This document shows positions 43,615 to 52,773 of a stretch of 64,000 nt of DNA, one piece after another. Location of the stretch: positions 219,916-283,915 of the forward strand of contig CALYLO010000012.1 of assembly GCA_944800085.1 (NCBI GenBank), in the 5' to 3' direction. The stretch is from Paenibacillus melissococcoides (lineage in GTDB: Bacteria; Bacillota; Bacilli; Paenibacillales; Paenibacillaceae). Positions within the stretch are counted from its first letter, which is position 1. Each line of letters opens with the position of its first letter. The notes under the pieces are model-generated. The model saw only the letters and a program-made list of their open reading frames with translations, did no database searches and was not told where the DNA came from. The translations under genes and the position numbers were made by a program.

Positions 43615-43932
43615 ATGGATGAACAAACCTATCACGGTGTGCAACATAATAAAGCGGTTCGGGGCTATATCATGCGCTCGCTCGCAAAAGGACATAACAA
43701 TTCGCTCCTATGCAGGCAATTGGTCAATGTCATGGTCAACGATGGCGTAATCATCAGCCCGGATATCTCCAAGCATCTGGATTACTTATTCAAGAAGGGC
43801 TACATCGAATATTCGAATGAGCGTGTGAATTCGTACAATGCTTATGCCAATGATGCCGTAATCCGGCTAACGGTAAAGGGCATCGATTTACTGGAGGGCT
43901 CAACTCCGGATGATCCGGGAGTCGCCATCTAA
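43615..43932 (+). CDS. Winged-helix-like phage protein
   Basis: 105 residues starting directly after the previous stop. The sequence GYIMRSLAKGHNNSLLCRQL, then ISKHLDYLFKKGYIEYS, fits a small winged-helix protein seen between holin and DUF3486 genes in Mu-like phages. It overlaps the next gene by one base. Function unknown. Confidence 0.65.
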   Translation: MDEQTYHGVQHNKAVRGYIMRSLAKGHNNSLLCRQLVNVMVNDGVIISPDISKHLDYLFKKGYIEYSNERVNSYNAYANDAVIRLTVKGIDLLEGSTPDDPGVAI

Positions 43933-44492
43933 TGAGCGGCAAACGAAGAAACCGCACGCGCTCTAAAGTTGACGACCTGCCTTTGCATATCAAGGATCAG
44001 GTCGACGCGATGCTTCTTGATACACGGTACACCTACTGGGAGATATCAGAGTATCTGGAGGCCCAGGGATTCGAGGTATCCAAGAGTTCCATTGGTCGCT
44101 ATGCGCTCCGAGTCGGGAACGCGACGCAGCGGCTTATGGAGGCGCAAGAACAGACAAAGGCGCTAGTCGAGATGATCCGGAAAAATCCGGACGTCGATTA
44201 CACCGAAGGCGGCCTACAAATTATGGCCGGAGAGCTGACGAAGAAGATGGCGCAAGCACAGGAAGAATGGGACTACATGCCGCTGGATAAGGCGGCCCGC
44301 GTTATGGTCGCGCTCTCCAGAACAAAGGTCTATAAAGACCGCGTCCGCCAGGACATGCAGAAGAAGATCGAACTAGCATTCCAAGGGATGGAGGCAGAAC
44401 TCATGGCAGCCATCAAGGCCGATCCTCAACTTGCCGGAGAACTGAAGGCGGTACTGCAAAAAGCGAAGGAAAAGATGATGGCCGATGATTAA
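43932..44492 (+). CDS. DUF3486 protein, small-terminase-like (Mu gp27)
   Basis: 186 residues. The start RSKVDDLPLHIKDQVDAMLL and YTYWEISEYLEAQGFEVSKS with SIGRYALRVG match DUF3486, the Mu gp27 group thought to act as small terminase. A long helical C-terminus follows. It overlaps the terminase gene by 8 nt. Confidence 0.85.
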   Translation: MSGKRRNRTRSKVDDLPLHIKDQVDAMLLDTRYTYWEISEYLEAQGFEVSKSSIGRYALRVGNATQRLMEAQEQTKALVEMIRKNPDVDYTEGGLQIMAGELTKKMAQAQEEWDYMPLDKAARVMVALSRTKVYKDRVRQDMQKKIELAFQGMEAELMAAIKADPQLAGELKAVLQKAKEKMMADD

Positions 44493-46248
44493 CCTGGACG
44501 AGTACCTCCGGCAACTGGAGGATGAGGCAGACAAAGAAGAACTACTCAGTCTGGAGTATCAGAAGCAGCTCTTTGAAAACTACGTCATGCGTAATGAGCA
44601 GCACCGCGAATACCGGGAAACGTTGCTAAGGGAGTACCAAAGCGGCGCAGAACTGACAGGCCCGGATGGCTTGCGCAAGAAGCTAGGAGCCATTGACCTG
44701 GGGTATTTCGGGCGGGCTTATCTGCCCCACTACTTCGTCAGGGAATCGCCGCAATTTCACGAAGAGCTGGATAGTATATGGACTCAAGGAGTCATGAAGG
44801 GCCTGAACCCTTTGCCGGATGGGAAGAAGATATCAAGGGCGAAAGGCTGCCGCCGTGCTACAGCCGCCTCACGTGGGCATGCGAAGTCGACAAACTTCAC
44901 CTTTAAGGACACTTTGCACTCGGTGGTATATGAGTACAAACATTACCCGATCATCCTCTCTGATAGTTCCGACCAGGCAGAAGGATTCCTCACGGATATT
45001 AAAACCGAGCTAGAGGATAACCCGGCCATCATTGAGGACTTCGGGAGCCTCAAGGGTAGAGTCTGGAAAGGCAGCGTCCTTGTGACCTCGACAGATATCA
45101 AGGTTGAGGCCATTGGCAGCGGCAAGAAGATTCGGGGCCGCCGTCATCGCAACTGGCGTCCTGACTTGATTGTCCTGGACGACATCGAGAATGACGAAAA
45201 TGTTTACACGCCGGAGCAACGCAAGAAACTGGAAAGCTGGTTCTACAAGGCGGTTAGTAAAGCAGGCGACACGTACACTGACATCGTCTATATCGGAACG
45301 ATCCTGCATTACGATTCTCTGCTTTCCAAGGTGTTGAAGAACCCGGAATATCATTCTGTAAAGTATCGGGGGGTTATCAGCTTCGCGACGAATCAAGAGC
45401 TCTGGGACGCTTGGGAAGCAATCTATACCGACCTGGAAAACGTGCATCGGCAAGAAGATGCGCGGGCCTTCTACGAAGACAACAAGGCCGACATGCTCGA
45501 AGGCACAGAAGTCTTGTGGGAAGAAAAGCTCTCCTACTACGACTTGATGGTAATCAAGATTTCTGAAGGCGAAGCATCGTTCAATTCCGAGATTCAAAAC
45601 GATCCGATTGACCCGGATTCCTGCACATTTAATGATGAATGGTTCGACTTCTGGGATGACGACCCGACGATTGATTTCCGGGATAAGCGATTCGTGTTTG
45701 TCGCCGCGAACGACCCTTCCCTTGGGAAAAACAAGAAAAGCGATACCAGTTCCATCATTGCCATAGCCAAGGATACCAAGAGCGGCTATATGTACGTGGT
45801 GGAGGCATCCATCGAGCGGCGCGTCCCTGATGTCATCATCGATGACGCCATAGAGATGTCCAAGCGATTCCGGCGCGACTATAAGCGGCCATTCCGCAAA
45901 TTTGGCGTCGAGACGGTACAATTCCAGCACTTCTTCAAGGATGTACTGGCACAGAAGAGCGCAGAGGCTGGCGAATACCTGCCGATAGAGGAGATCCAAA
46001 GTCTCCAGCGCAAGGAACTGCGGATCGAGTCGCTTCAGCCATTTGTTAAGAATGGGTATCTGAAGTTCAGTCGCCGCCACAAGACACTGTTACAACAAAT
46101 GCGGGAATACCCGATGGGCAAAAATGACGATGGACCGGATGGATTGGAGATGGCCGTCCGACTTGCCCTGGGCATCAAGACATCAAACAAGACGGACTAT
46201 AAATCAGTAATCAGCCGGGCGATGAAATTCCGGCGAGGCGGTTATTAG
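44485..46248 (+). CDS. Terminase large subunit (Mu gp28-like)
   Basis: 587 residues. The ATPase part has a motif A region near ATAASRGHAKSTNFTFKD and a Walker B in DLIVLDDIENDE. The C-terminal nuclease part includes FVFVAANDPSLGKNKK (likely first metal-binding Asp) and a second Asp region near DVIIDDA. It packages phage DNA by the headful manner in Mu-like phages. Placed before the DUF935 portal, as expected. Confidence 0.92.
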   Translation: MINLDEYLRQLEDEADKEELLSLEYQKQLFENYVMRNEQHREYRETLLREYQSGAELTGPDGLRKKLGAIDLGYFGRAYLPHYFVRESPQFHEELDSIWTQGVMKGLNPLPDGKKISRAKGCRRATAASRGHAKSTNFTFKDTLHSVVYEYKHYPIILSDSSDQAEGFLTDIKTELEDNPAIIEDFGSLKGRVWKGSVLVTSTDIKVEAIGSGKKIRGRRHRNWRPDLIVLDDIENDENVYTPEQRKKLESWFYKAVSKAGDTYTDIVYIGTILHYDSLLSKVLKNPEYHSVKYRGVISFATNQELWDAWEAIYTDLENVHRQEDARAFYEDNKADMLEGTEVLWEEKLSYYDLMVIKISEGEASFNSEIQNDPIDPDSCTFNDEWFDFWDDDPTIDFRDKRFVFVAANDPSLGKNKKSDTSSIIAIAKDTKSGYMYVVEASIERRVPDVIIDDAIEMSKRFRRDYKRPFRKFGVETVQFQHFFKDVLAQKSAEAGEYLPIEEIQSLQRKELRIESLQPFVKNGYLKFSRRHKTLLQQMREYPMGKNDDGPDGLEMAVRLALGIKTSNKTDYKSVISRAMKFRRGGY

Positions 46249-46259
46249 GTGGTGAATCT

Positions 46260-47825
46260 ATGTCGAAGAAAAACAAGCAGAAGAACAAAACGGTAAGCCC
46301 CCGCCGCCCGGAGCTGAACGAGATTGCAGTCGCCCCGGTATGGGATAAATACTCCACGTACCCATCGAACGGCTTGACTCCGGTGCGACTGGCGCAAATC
46401 TTTCGCGAGGCAGACGCGGGCGACGTGCTGCGACAGATGGAGCTCTTTGAGGAGATGGAAGAGAAAGATCCGCATCTATTTTCACAGCTCCAGACACGCA
46501 AGAACGCGGTCACCGGACTGGACTTCGAAGTCATCCCGTTTTCGGATGACGAATGGGATAAACAGATAGCCGAGTTTGTGAAAGAGCAGATCGACGGGCT
46601 GGAGAACTTCGAGGACATCATGATGGATCTGCTTGATGCTATCGGTAAGGGTATCTCCGTATCTGAAATTATTTGGGGCTACGACGATGGATTTACGGTC
46701 GTAGAGGATATCAAGTGGCGGCATCCCAAGCGTCTCCTCTGGGACAATCAAGACACTCTGAAAGTGGTCACCCGCGATAATCCATCCGGAATACCTCTTC
46801 CGGAGAATAAGTTCGTCATACATCGTTACAAGGCGCGTTCAGGGCACCCATCACGGGCAGGCGTCCTGCGCGTGGTCGCCTGGATGTATTTGTTTAAAAA
46901 TTACGATCTAAAGGATTGGGTCAGTTTTTGTGAAGTGTTCGGAATGCCGCTCCGGCTGGGCAAATATGACCCATCCGCCTCGGATGATGACAAGGCTGCT
47001 CTCATGCGTGCTCTCGTTCAGATAGGAACAGATGCAGCGGGCATTATTCCGGACGGAACAGAGATTGAATTCAAAGAGGCTGCGAAGACCACATCAATTA
47101 ACGTGTATGAGTCGCTCGCCAGGTACTGCGATGAACAGATATCGAAGGCGGTGCTCGGCCAGACGCTTACGAGCGATTCTGGGGGCGGAAGTTTCGCCCA
47201 GTCGAAGACACATAACGAAGTCCGCCACGATCTGACGGTCGCGGATTGCAAGGCCCTAGCTGCCACATTGCGCCGGGATCTAATTCGACCACTTGTCTAC
47301 TTTAACTATGGGGAATCCCGGCGTATCCCCCATCTGCGTTTCGACTGTGAAGAAGCCGGAGACCTGAAAGAAACGGCGGATATCTACGGGAAGCTGATTG
47401 ATATGGGATTGAAAATCCCAACATCGCACTTGTACAAGAAGTTTTCCGTGCCAAAGCCGGAGAACGGCGAAGAGGTAGCTGCCCCGTTATCACATTCGGC
47501 GCCAATGCCTTTTAAAGACAAAACTTTGGTGGCTGTAGCTAACAAGGGTAATCGGCCTGGAGTTACACAGGGAAGCGTGGATCAATTGGCCGACGCAGCT
47601 ATCCAGAATTCCAAGGGGATATTCGGCAAGATATTTGCTCCTGTTCTCAAAATACTTGACACGGCGAATAGCCTGGAAGAAGTCAAAGCCAAGCTCGAAG
47701 ACGAAAGATTCGCGGGAGAGCTGTATCAACAGATGGATATCGAAGACCTGGACGAGCTGCTGCACAAGGCTATGTTTTACGCTGACCTAATGGGGAGAGT
47801 CGAAGAGCATGCGAGAATGGATTGA
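46260..47825 (+). CDS. DUF935 portal protein (Mu gp29)
   Basis: 521 residues. It matches the DUF935 portal family: TPVRLAQIFREADAGDVLRQ, then DPHLFSQLQTRKNAVTGLDF, HRYKARSGHPSRAGVLRVVA and LGQTLTSDSGGGSFAQSKTH. It forms the portal ring for DNA entry. It overlaps the MuF gene by 17 nt. Confidence 0.93.
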   Translation: MSKKNKQKNKTVSPRRPELNEIAVAPVWDKYSTYPSNGLTPVRLAQIFREADAGDVLRQMELFEEMEEKDPHLFSQLQTRKNAVTGLDFEVIPFSDDEWDKQIAEFVKEQIDGLENFEDIMMDLLDAIGKGISVSEIIWGYDDGFTVVEDIKWRHPKRLLWDNQDTLKVVTRDNPSGIPLPENKFVIHRYKARSGHPSRAGVLRVVAWMYLFKNYDLKDWVSFCEVFGMPLRLGKYDPSASDDDKAALMRALVQIGTDAAGIIPDGTEIEFKEAAKTTSINVYESLARYCDEQISKAVLGQTLTSDSGGGSFAQSKTHNEVRHDLTVADCKALAATLRRDLIRPLVYFNYGESRRIPHLRFDCEEAGDLKETADIYGKLIDMGLKIPTSHLYKKFSVPKPENGEEVAAPLSHSAPMPFKDKTLVAVANKGNRPGVTQGSVDQLADAAIQNSKGIFGKIFAPVLKILDTANSLEEVKAKLEDERFAGELYQQMDIEDLDELLHKAMFYADLMGRVEEHARMD

Positions 47826-48546
47826 GCTCCTTACCACGCCTGGATTCGTCTTTGAGGAGGCGGTTGCCTTCTTCGGCGACAAACTACCAATGAAGGAAAG
47901 TGAATTCTACCAACTTGCCGAGGAGTACCGGGCACAGGCGTTCACGATTTCCGGATACAGCAAGATTCAGCTCCTTCGCAAGTTTCACGGGGAATTGCTG
48001 AAGGCCATTGATGAAGGAACGACACTGGGCAAGTTCCGTGAACGGATGAACGATTGGCTGGAGCAGCGTGGATATGAAGGCGTGACAAACTATCAGGCGG
48101 ATAATATCTTCCGGACGAACGTGCAGACGGCCTATCAGGTGGGGCACTGGAAGCAGATGACGGCACCGGAGACGCTGCGCTTACGTCCGTACTGGCAGTA
48201 TGATGCAGTCCAGGACAAGCGCACGCGGCCATCGCATCTGGCGATGCACGGCAGGGTATTTCGGGCCGATGACCCGATATGGAATACCTGGTATCCCCCG
48301 AATGGGTTCCGCTGCCGCTGTACCGTCCGAACACTCTCCGAGCGTCAAGTTCGGGAACGCGGCCTCAAGGTGGAAACAGAACCGCCAGTATCTGCCCAAT
48401 TAAATGGTCAGCATGTGAACATAATGCCCGATCCAAGCTTCTCGAACAATCCAGCAAAGCACGCTTTTGATCCGGACGTTAGCAGCTACCCAAAGAGTTT
48501 GAAAAAAGCCTTTGAGAACAGAGAAAAACGCAAGTCAAAGGAATAA
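47809..48546 (+). CDS. Head morphogenesis protein, MuF type (Mu gp30)
   Basis: 245 residues with the MuF minor head motif at the C-terminus (TRPSHLAMHGRVFRADDPIW, then PPNGFRCRCTVRTL). It acts in head assembly and DNA injection. The ATG lies inside the end of the portal gene. A non-coding gap of about 120 nt follows. Confidence 0.88.
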   Translation: MREWIELLTTPGFVFEEAVAFFGDKLPMKESEFYQLAEEYRAQAFTISGYSKIQLLRKFHGELLKAIDEGTTLGKFRERMNDWLEQRGYEGVTNYQADNIFRTNVQTAYQVGHWKQMTAPETLRLRPYWQYDAVQDKRTRPSHLAMHGRVFRADDPIWNTWYPPNGFRCRCTVRTLSERQVRERGLKVETEPPVSAQLNGQHVNIMPDPSFSNNPAKHAFDPDVSSYPKSLKKAFENREKRKSKE

Positions 48547-48615
48547 GGCCTGGAACGCCCTCTAAGGCGTTTGTGAATTTGGATGACCGAATCATGCTGA
48601 TGATTTATATACCCG

Positions 48616-48635
48616 CGTTATAACGCGTTATAACG
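48616..48635. repeat. Two tandem palindromic decamers
   Basis: CGTTATAACG occurs twice in a row in the gap between MuF and protease genes. Each copy is a perfect palindrome. It could be a regulator binding site. An AACGCC/GGCGTT hairpin lies 50 nt upstream. Confidence 0.6.
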
Positions 48636-48665
48636 GCGTTGCAGTCGACATGAATCGGCGAGGAG

Positions 48666-49697
48666 GTGATCACGCTGAAAAAATGGATTGTATGTTCAGG
48701 TACGGTAACCGAAGTTCAAGGCGTGCCGACCGTAATTAAGCTGCTGCCGCTTGGGCATGTGAAGTCCCAGAAAGGAAACTTTGTGGTCGATGAGGAGTCC
48801 TTTCGGGCTATGAAGGAAACGTTCCACCGCCGGGCGCTTGATATCGTCATCGACTATGAGCATCAGACGCTGGAGGATGTGCAGGCCCCCGCTGGCGGTT
48901 GGATTAAGGAACTCATCATCCAGGATAATGCCATCGCTGGGAAGGTGGAATGGACACCCAAGGCGGAAGAGTACCTGAAGAACAAGGAATACCGCTACCT
49001 ATCCCCGGTTGTGCTGGTGCGTAAATCGGATCAAAAAGCTGTCGTGCTACACTCGGTTGCCCTAACCAACACGCCAGCAATTGATGGAATGTTCCCGATT
49101 ATCAATTCGCTTGACATTACCCAATACGAGGGAGGAAATAACATGGATTTTTTGAAACAACTTGCCGCCCTGCTTGGTCTGGGCGAAGAAGCTACCGAAG
49201 AGCAAGTCCTGCAAAAGCTTCAGGCGTTACAAGCTAATTCGACGGAAGAGAAGGAAAAAGAAAAGAAAGACGACGAAGAAGAAATCGTCGCCAACAAAAC
49301 GATTATGACGCTGCTCGGCGTTGCGGAAGATGCGAAAACGGAAGACGTAGCAGCGGCCATTATGGCATTGAAAAATCCTTCCGGCTTCGTGCCTGTTTCG
49401 GAGTTCCATGCTCTGAAGGCGCGACTGGATAAAAAGGATTCGGATGAGCTCGTGATGACGGCCCTGAAGGATGGCAAGATTTCCGCCGCTCAAAAGGCTT
49501 GGGCGGAAGAATACGCACTCAAAGACCCGCAAGGCTTTAAAAAGTTTGTTGAAAAGGCCCCGCAAGTGGTTCCGGTCGGTGAACTTGAAATCGAGGACGG
49601 AAAGGCGCAGTCGAAGGGGATTGATGAGATGAGCCTGAAGGTCTGTAAAATGCTTGACATTTCGGATGAAGACCTGGAGAAGTACGGCGGAAAATAA
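48666..49697 (+). CDS. Mu I-like head protease with scaffold C-terminus
   Basis: 343 residues. N-terminal half is the phage protease (Mu gpI) type (DIVIDYEHQTLEDVQAPAGG, SPVVLV), and the C-terminal half is a helical scaffold. The GTG at 48666 lies inside the AGGAGGTGATC ribosome binding site, so it is a poor start; CTG 48675 has ideal spacing and may be the true start. The C-terminal half can also be made alone from ATG 49143. The protease matures the head and removes scaffold. Confidence 0.85.
   Translation: MITLKKWIVCSGTVTEVQGVPTVIKLLPLGHVKSQKGNFVVDEESFRAMKETFHRRALDIVIDYEHQTLEDVQAPAGGWIKELIIQDNAIAGKVEWTPKAEEYLKNKEYRYLSPVVLVRKSDQKAVVLHSVALTNTPAIDGMFPIINSLDITQYEGGNNMDFLKQLAALLGLGEEATEEQVLQKLQALQANSTEEKEKEKKDDEEEIVANKTIMTLLGVAEDAKTEDVAAAIMALKNPSGFVPVSEFHALKARLDKKDSDELVMTALKDGKISAAQKAWAEEYALKDPQGFKKFVEKAPQVVPVGELEIEDGKAQSKGIDEMSLKVCKMLDISDEDLEKYGGK
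49143..49697 (+). CDS. Nested scaffold protein (Mu Z-like) inside the protease gene
   Basis: ATG 49143 is in frame with the protease and has GAGGGAGGAAATAAC immediately upstream, an unusually strong ribosome binding site for an internal codon. It would give 184 residues: an acidic helical scaffold (EEKEKEKKDDEEEI) with a conserved-looking C-terminus. In Mu, gene Z lies in frame within gene I in the same way. Inference from this arrangement. Confidence 0.7.
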   Translation: MDFLKQLAALLGLGEEATEEQVLQKLQALQANSTEEKEKEKKDDEEEIVANKTIMTLLGVAEDAKTEDVAAAIMALKNPSGFVPVSEFHALKARLDKKDSDELVMTALKDGKISAAQKAWAEEYALKDPQGFKKFVEKAPQVVPVGELEIEDGKAQSKGIDEMSLKVCKMLDISDEDLEKYGGK

Positions 49698-49726
49698 AAG
49701 ACATAATTGGGAGGAGGAAAGGCCTT

Positions 49727-50128
49727 ATGGCACTGTCACAAGGACGCAATACAACGGAGTTCGCCGACGGAAGAACGCTTGTCATTCCGGTCAAAGGTGG
49801 AGTCAAGATTTTTGATGGCTCATTCGTCGCTATCGACGCGAACGGCTTGGCCGTTCCGGGGGCAAAAGCAACCAATTTGATCGCAGCCGGGCGAGCTGAG
49901 GAGTATATAGACAATTCGTTAGGTGCTGACGGGGATGCAACCATTCGTGTCCGACGCGGCGTGTTCAAGTGGAACAATGCAGCTACCGGAGCAGTGACAG
50001 CTAAGGATATGCTGAAAAGTTGCTATTTCGTTGATGACGAGACCGTCACGGCCACGGCTACAGGCTCCAGTGTGGCTGGTAAGGTCATAGGCATTGACGG
50101 CAGCTACGTTGTTGTTGAAACGTTATAA
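49727..50128 (+). CDS. Head decoration-like protein (DUF2190-like)
   Basis: 133 residues, start after GGAGGAGG. All-beta: FADGRTLVIPVKGGVKIFDG, then VAIDANGLAVPG, ending GSYVVVETL. It resembles DUF2190 capsid decoration proteins, consistent with its place between protease and major head genes. Assignment is tentative. Confidence 0.65.
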   Translation: MALSQGRNTTEFADGRTLVIPVKGGVKIFDGSFVAIDANGLAVPGAKATNLIAAGRAEEYIDNSLGADGDATIRVRRGVFKWNNAATGAVTAKDMLKSCYFVDDETVTATATGSSVAGKVIGIDGSYVVVETL

Positions 50129-50157
50129 GCTGAACAATTCATAGAGGAGGAAATGGA

Positions 50158-51087
50158 ATGATAGTTAATCAGCAGGCTCTGCGCGGTATCTATACCGCAT
50201 TCAATATCTTGTATACGAAGGCATTCGAAGAGACGAAAACACAGTGGGAACAAGTAGCCACGAAGGTTCCATCCACGACGGGCGAGGAAAATTACAAATG
50301 GCTTGGAAAGATGCCACGTATGCGGGAATGGGTCGGTGATCGTGAAATCCAAAACCTGCAAGCATCCGATTATACCATCAAAAACAAAGACTATGAACTG
50401 ACGGTCGGTGTGGATCGCAATGATATCGAGGATGACACTATTGGTCTGTATAACCCTATTGTACAGGATATGGGCCAAAGCGCAGCAGCTCATCCGGATG
50501 AATTGGTATTTGGTTTGCTGCTCAAAGGGTTCAAAGAAAAGTGTTACGATAAACAGCCGTTTTTCTCGGATAAGCACAAAATCGGAGAGAAAGTCTTCAG
50601 CAACAAAGGGACTAAAAAGCTCTCCGTCCGCTCATATGCTGCTGCAAGAAGCGCCATGATGTCCCTTGTTGATGATGGTGGCAAGAGTTTGAAGCTTGTG
50701 CCTAATCTGCTTGTGGTCTCTCCGGCCAATGAAGAAATGGGACGCAAGATTCTTTATGCAGATCAAATTGATGGAACGACTAATACATTTAAAAGCACGG
50801 CGGAGCTGCTTGTCGTGCCAGACTTGGCCGAGAGCCCAGATGCTTGGTTTTTGCTCTGCACGACAAAGCCGCTGAAGCCGCTCATCTACCAGGAGCGCAA
50901 GGCGGCTAGGTTTGTCGCCATGGATCGGGATACGGATGAGAATGTCTTCATGCGTAAGCAATTCCTCTATGGCGTAGACGGCCGCTCGAATGCCGGTTAT
51001 GGATTCTGGCAAATGGCATACGGAAGTACAGGCGAAGAGGACGAAGTAAATCCGGAGCCGCCAAAGGAAGAGCTGTCTCAAGATTGA
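50158..51087 (+). CDS. Major head protein (Mu gpT-like)
   Basis: 309 residues, ATG after GAGGAGGAAATGG. It fits the Mu-like major head family: RGIYTAFNILYTKAFEETK, then YKWLGKMPRMREWVGDREIQ, NKDYELTVGVDRNDIEDDTI. It builds the icosahedral capsid. The sequence is intact. Confidence 0.93.
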   Translation: MIVNQQALRGIYTAFNILYTKAFEETKTQWEQVATKVPSTTGEENYKWLGKMPRMREWVGDREIQNLQASDYTIKNKDYELTVGVDRNDIEDDTIGLYNPIVQDMGQSAAAHPDELVFGLLLKGFKEKCYDKQPFFSDKHKIGEKVFSNKGTKKLSVRSYAAARSAMMSLVDDGGKSLKLVPNLLVVSPANEEMGRKILYADQIDGTTNTFKSTAELLVVPDLAESPDAWFLLCTTKPLKPLIYQERKAARFVAMDRDTDENVFMRKQFLYGVDGRSNAGYGFWQMAYGSTGEEDEVNPEPPKEELSQD

Positions 51088-51108
51088 ACGCCATAAGAGG
51101 TGAATCGA

Positions 51109-51555
51109 ATGTACTGTACCACGGAAGAAGTCCGAGGGATGATTAAGGATGACGCGCTGAACGCGCTAATCGGAGACCGCTACATCGAGGACGAGGAGCA
51201 ACGCGAGGAGCTGATCGCCCCCATCATCGAAGAGGCCATTGCCGACGCATCCGGAGAAATCGACGGGTATCTCGTAAAGAGGTATTCCGTCCCCCTCTCT
51301 CGGGTGCCGAAGGTAATCAACAAGTATGCTAAGGACATCGCGGTATACAACCTGTTCAGCCGCATCGGCATCGACGAGGGCGAGAAGGAAAAGAACTATC
51401 TGAATCGATATAACGCGGCTATACGGTTCCTAGAGAACGTGGCAAAAGGGATTATCGATATCGGCGTCAGCGACGGTTCAAGCAAAGCGGCCACGGCCTT
51501 TTCCGCACAGAGTAGCCCACGCCTGTTTTCGCGAGCCAGCATGCGGGGGCTGTGA
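51109..51555 (+). CDS. DUF1320 protein (Mu gp36-like)
   Basis: 148 residues from ATG 51109; AGAGGTGAATCG precedes it, so the GTG at 51100 is not needed. The pattern YCTTEEVRGMIKDD, then YRYIEDEE-like stretch and YAKDIAVYNLFSR is typical of DUF1320 head-completion (connector) proteins. Confidence 0.85.
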   Translation: MYCTTEEVRGMIKDDALNALIGDRYIEDEEQREELIAPIIEEAIADASGEIDGYLVKRYSVPLSRVPKVINKYAKDIAVYNLFSRIGIDEGEKEKNYLNRYNAAIRFLENVAKGIIDIGVSDGSSKAATAFSAQSSPRLFSRASMRGL

Positions 51556-51558
51556 GAT

Positions 51559-52059
51559 ATGTATAGTATACGGCTTGAAGGCGATGTCCGGCGGCTCATG
51601 AAGCGGCTGCGGAAACTCCAAGAGGTAGACATTCGAAGAACTGGTCTGGTTCTGGCGGAAGCGCTACGAACATCAACCCTGGAACGGTTTAAGGAACAAA
51701 AGGGCCCAGACGGCAAGGCCTGGAGTACCTCCATCCGGGCATCACAAGAAAATGGCTCCACCCTGACAGATAGTGCTCGCCTGAAGAATTCCATTAAATC
51801 AACGGCAGATGGTTCAGGGTTTGCAGTCGGAACGAATGTAATATATGCCCGAACTCACCAATTTGGGGAAAAGGGCCGCTCTGTAACCATCCGGGCAAAG
51901 ACGCGCAGAGGTCTGATTTTTAAAATCGACGGCCGCTGGATACGCAAGCGCCAGGTCAAAGTCAATATCAAGATTCCGGCACGTCCATACCTCGGTATAT
52001 CGGAGGAGGACATGCTCGAAATCAAGGGCACGCTGGAAGATGCCCTAGCGGAGGAATAA
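51559..52059 (+). CDS. Virion morphogenesis protein (Mu gpG-like)
   Basis: 166 residues. FKEQKGPDGKAWSTS, LTDSARLKNSIKS, YARTHQFGE and IPARPYLGISEED are the family's usual phrases. It acts in head-tail joining (phage tail S family). The next gene starts two bases later. Confidence 0.88.
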   Translation: MYSIRLEGDVRRLMKRLRKLQEVDIRRTGLVLAEALRTSTLERFKEQKGPDGKAWSTSIRASQENGSTLTDSARLKNSIKSTADGSGFAVGTNVIYARTHQFGEKGRSVTIRAKTRRGLIFKIDGRWIRKRQVKVNIKIPARPYLGISEEDMLEIKGTLEDALAEE

Positions 52060-52061
52060 GC

Positions 52062-52571
52062 ATGATATCGACATGTAAAGAGTACCTTGTCCAAAAGCTA
52101 AAGGCCGCTGGAATCAAAAGCAAGGTATGCACAAGCATGAAAGAGCTTAGAGGGTACAGAGAAAGTCATGTCGGCGCGGTAATCCCGGATCGGGACACAT
52201 TCTCACGAGCCTACAGCAAGAAGCTCTATCGCGACGAAAACATGGCAAAGCATAAACGGCGTAAAATGTTCGAGCGCGAAACAACATTTGTTGTCGTAAT
52301 AGGCGAGTACAGCCAGGAGCAGGCTGACGCCATATTCGAAGCCTTCCTGGCATTGCTCGACCCAGGCATTTTGATTGACGGCAACTATACCGCGCTTGAA
52401 GTCGAGGAAGCTGACTGGGTAGACAAGGAAGACAGCATTTTGCAAGCAAAAATCGCAGTGCAATTGAAGGTGACTTTCCGAGGCGGCGTCTACAAAGATA
52501 CGGACTTCGCCAAGGTCAATTACCATGTACGTAGCATCGAGAAGGAGGATGGATATGGCGAGCAAGGATAG
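52062..52571 (+). CDS. Probable Mu gp37-like tail terminator protein
   Basis: 169 residues. The alternating hydrophobic pattern (ETTFVVVIGEYSQEQADAIF) and the position between virion morphogenesis and sheath genes fit the gp37 (DUF1834-like) slot. Direct family match is uncertain. It overlaps the next small gene by 17 nt. Confidence 0.65.
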   Translation: MISTCKEYLVQKLKAAGIKSKVCTSMKELRGYRESHVGAVIPDRDTFSRAYSKKLYRDENMAKHKRRKMFERETTFVVVIGEYSQEQADAIFEAFLALLDPGILIDGNYTALEVEEADWVDKEDSILQAKIAVQLKVTFRGGVYKDTDFAKVNYHVRSIEKEDGYGEQG

Positions 52572-52773
52572 TAAGGACGGGGGTTCCCCGGAACTTGTCC
52601 CCGTCGAAGAGTTGCGGGAACGGTGCGCTACTCCGGATGCAGTTTATCACGGTGTTGCTGCCGCTGAAAGCTGGAAGCCTGGCAAGCAAGTGACAATGGC
52701 TGCCTACAGCAAGGCCGTGGATAGATTCCTGTCCGGCCCCATCAGCGGAAAGAAGGTGATAGAAAATGCTTAG
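52555..52773 (+). CDS. Small tail protein in the gp38 slot
   Basis: 72 residues. ATG 52555 is chosen because AAGGAGG lies six bases upstream; ATG 52549 touches the ribosome binding site. The sequence ELVPVEELRERCATPDAVYH, then WKPGKQVTMAAY, suggests a small tail component such as Mu gp38 (DUF2635). It overlaps the sheath gene by 8 nt. Confidence 0.6.
   Translation: MASKDSKDGGSPELVPVEELRERCATPDAVYHGVAAAESWKPGKQVTMAAYSKAVDRFLSGPISGKKVIENA

Noticed and set aside
45010-46080. 356-codon minus-strand frame opposite the terminase gene
   Set aside because: Shadow of a well-recognised terminase; no ribosome binding site or family.
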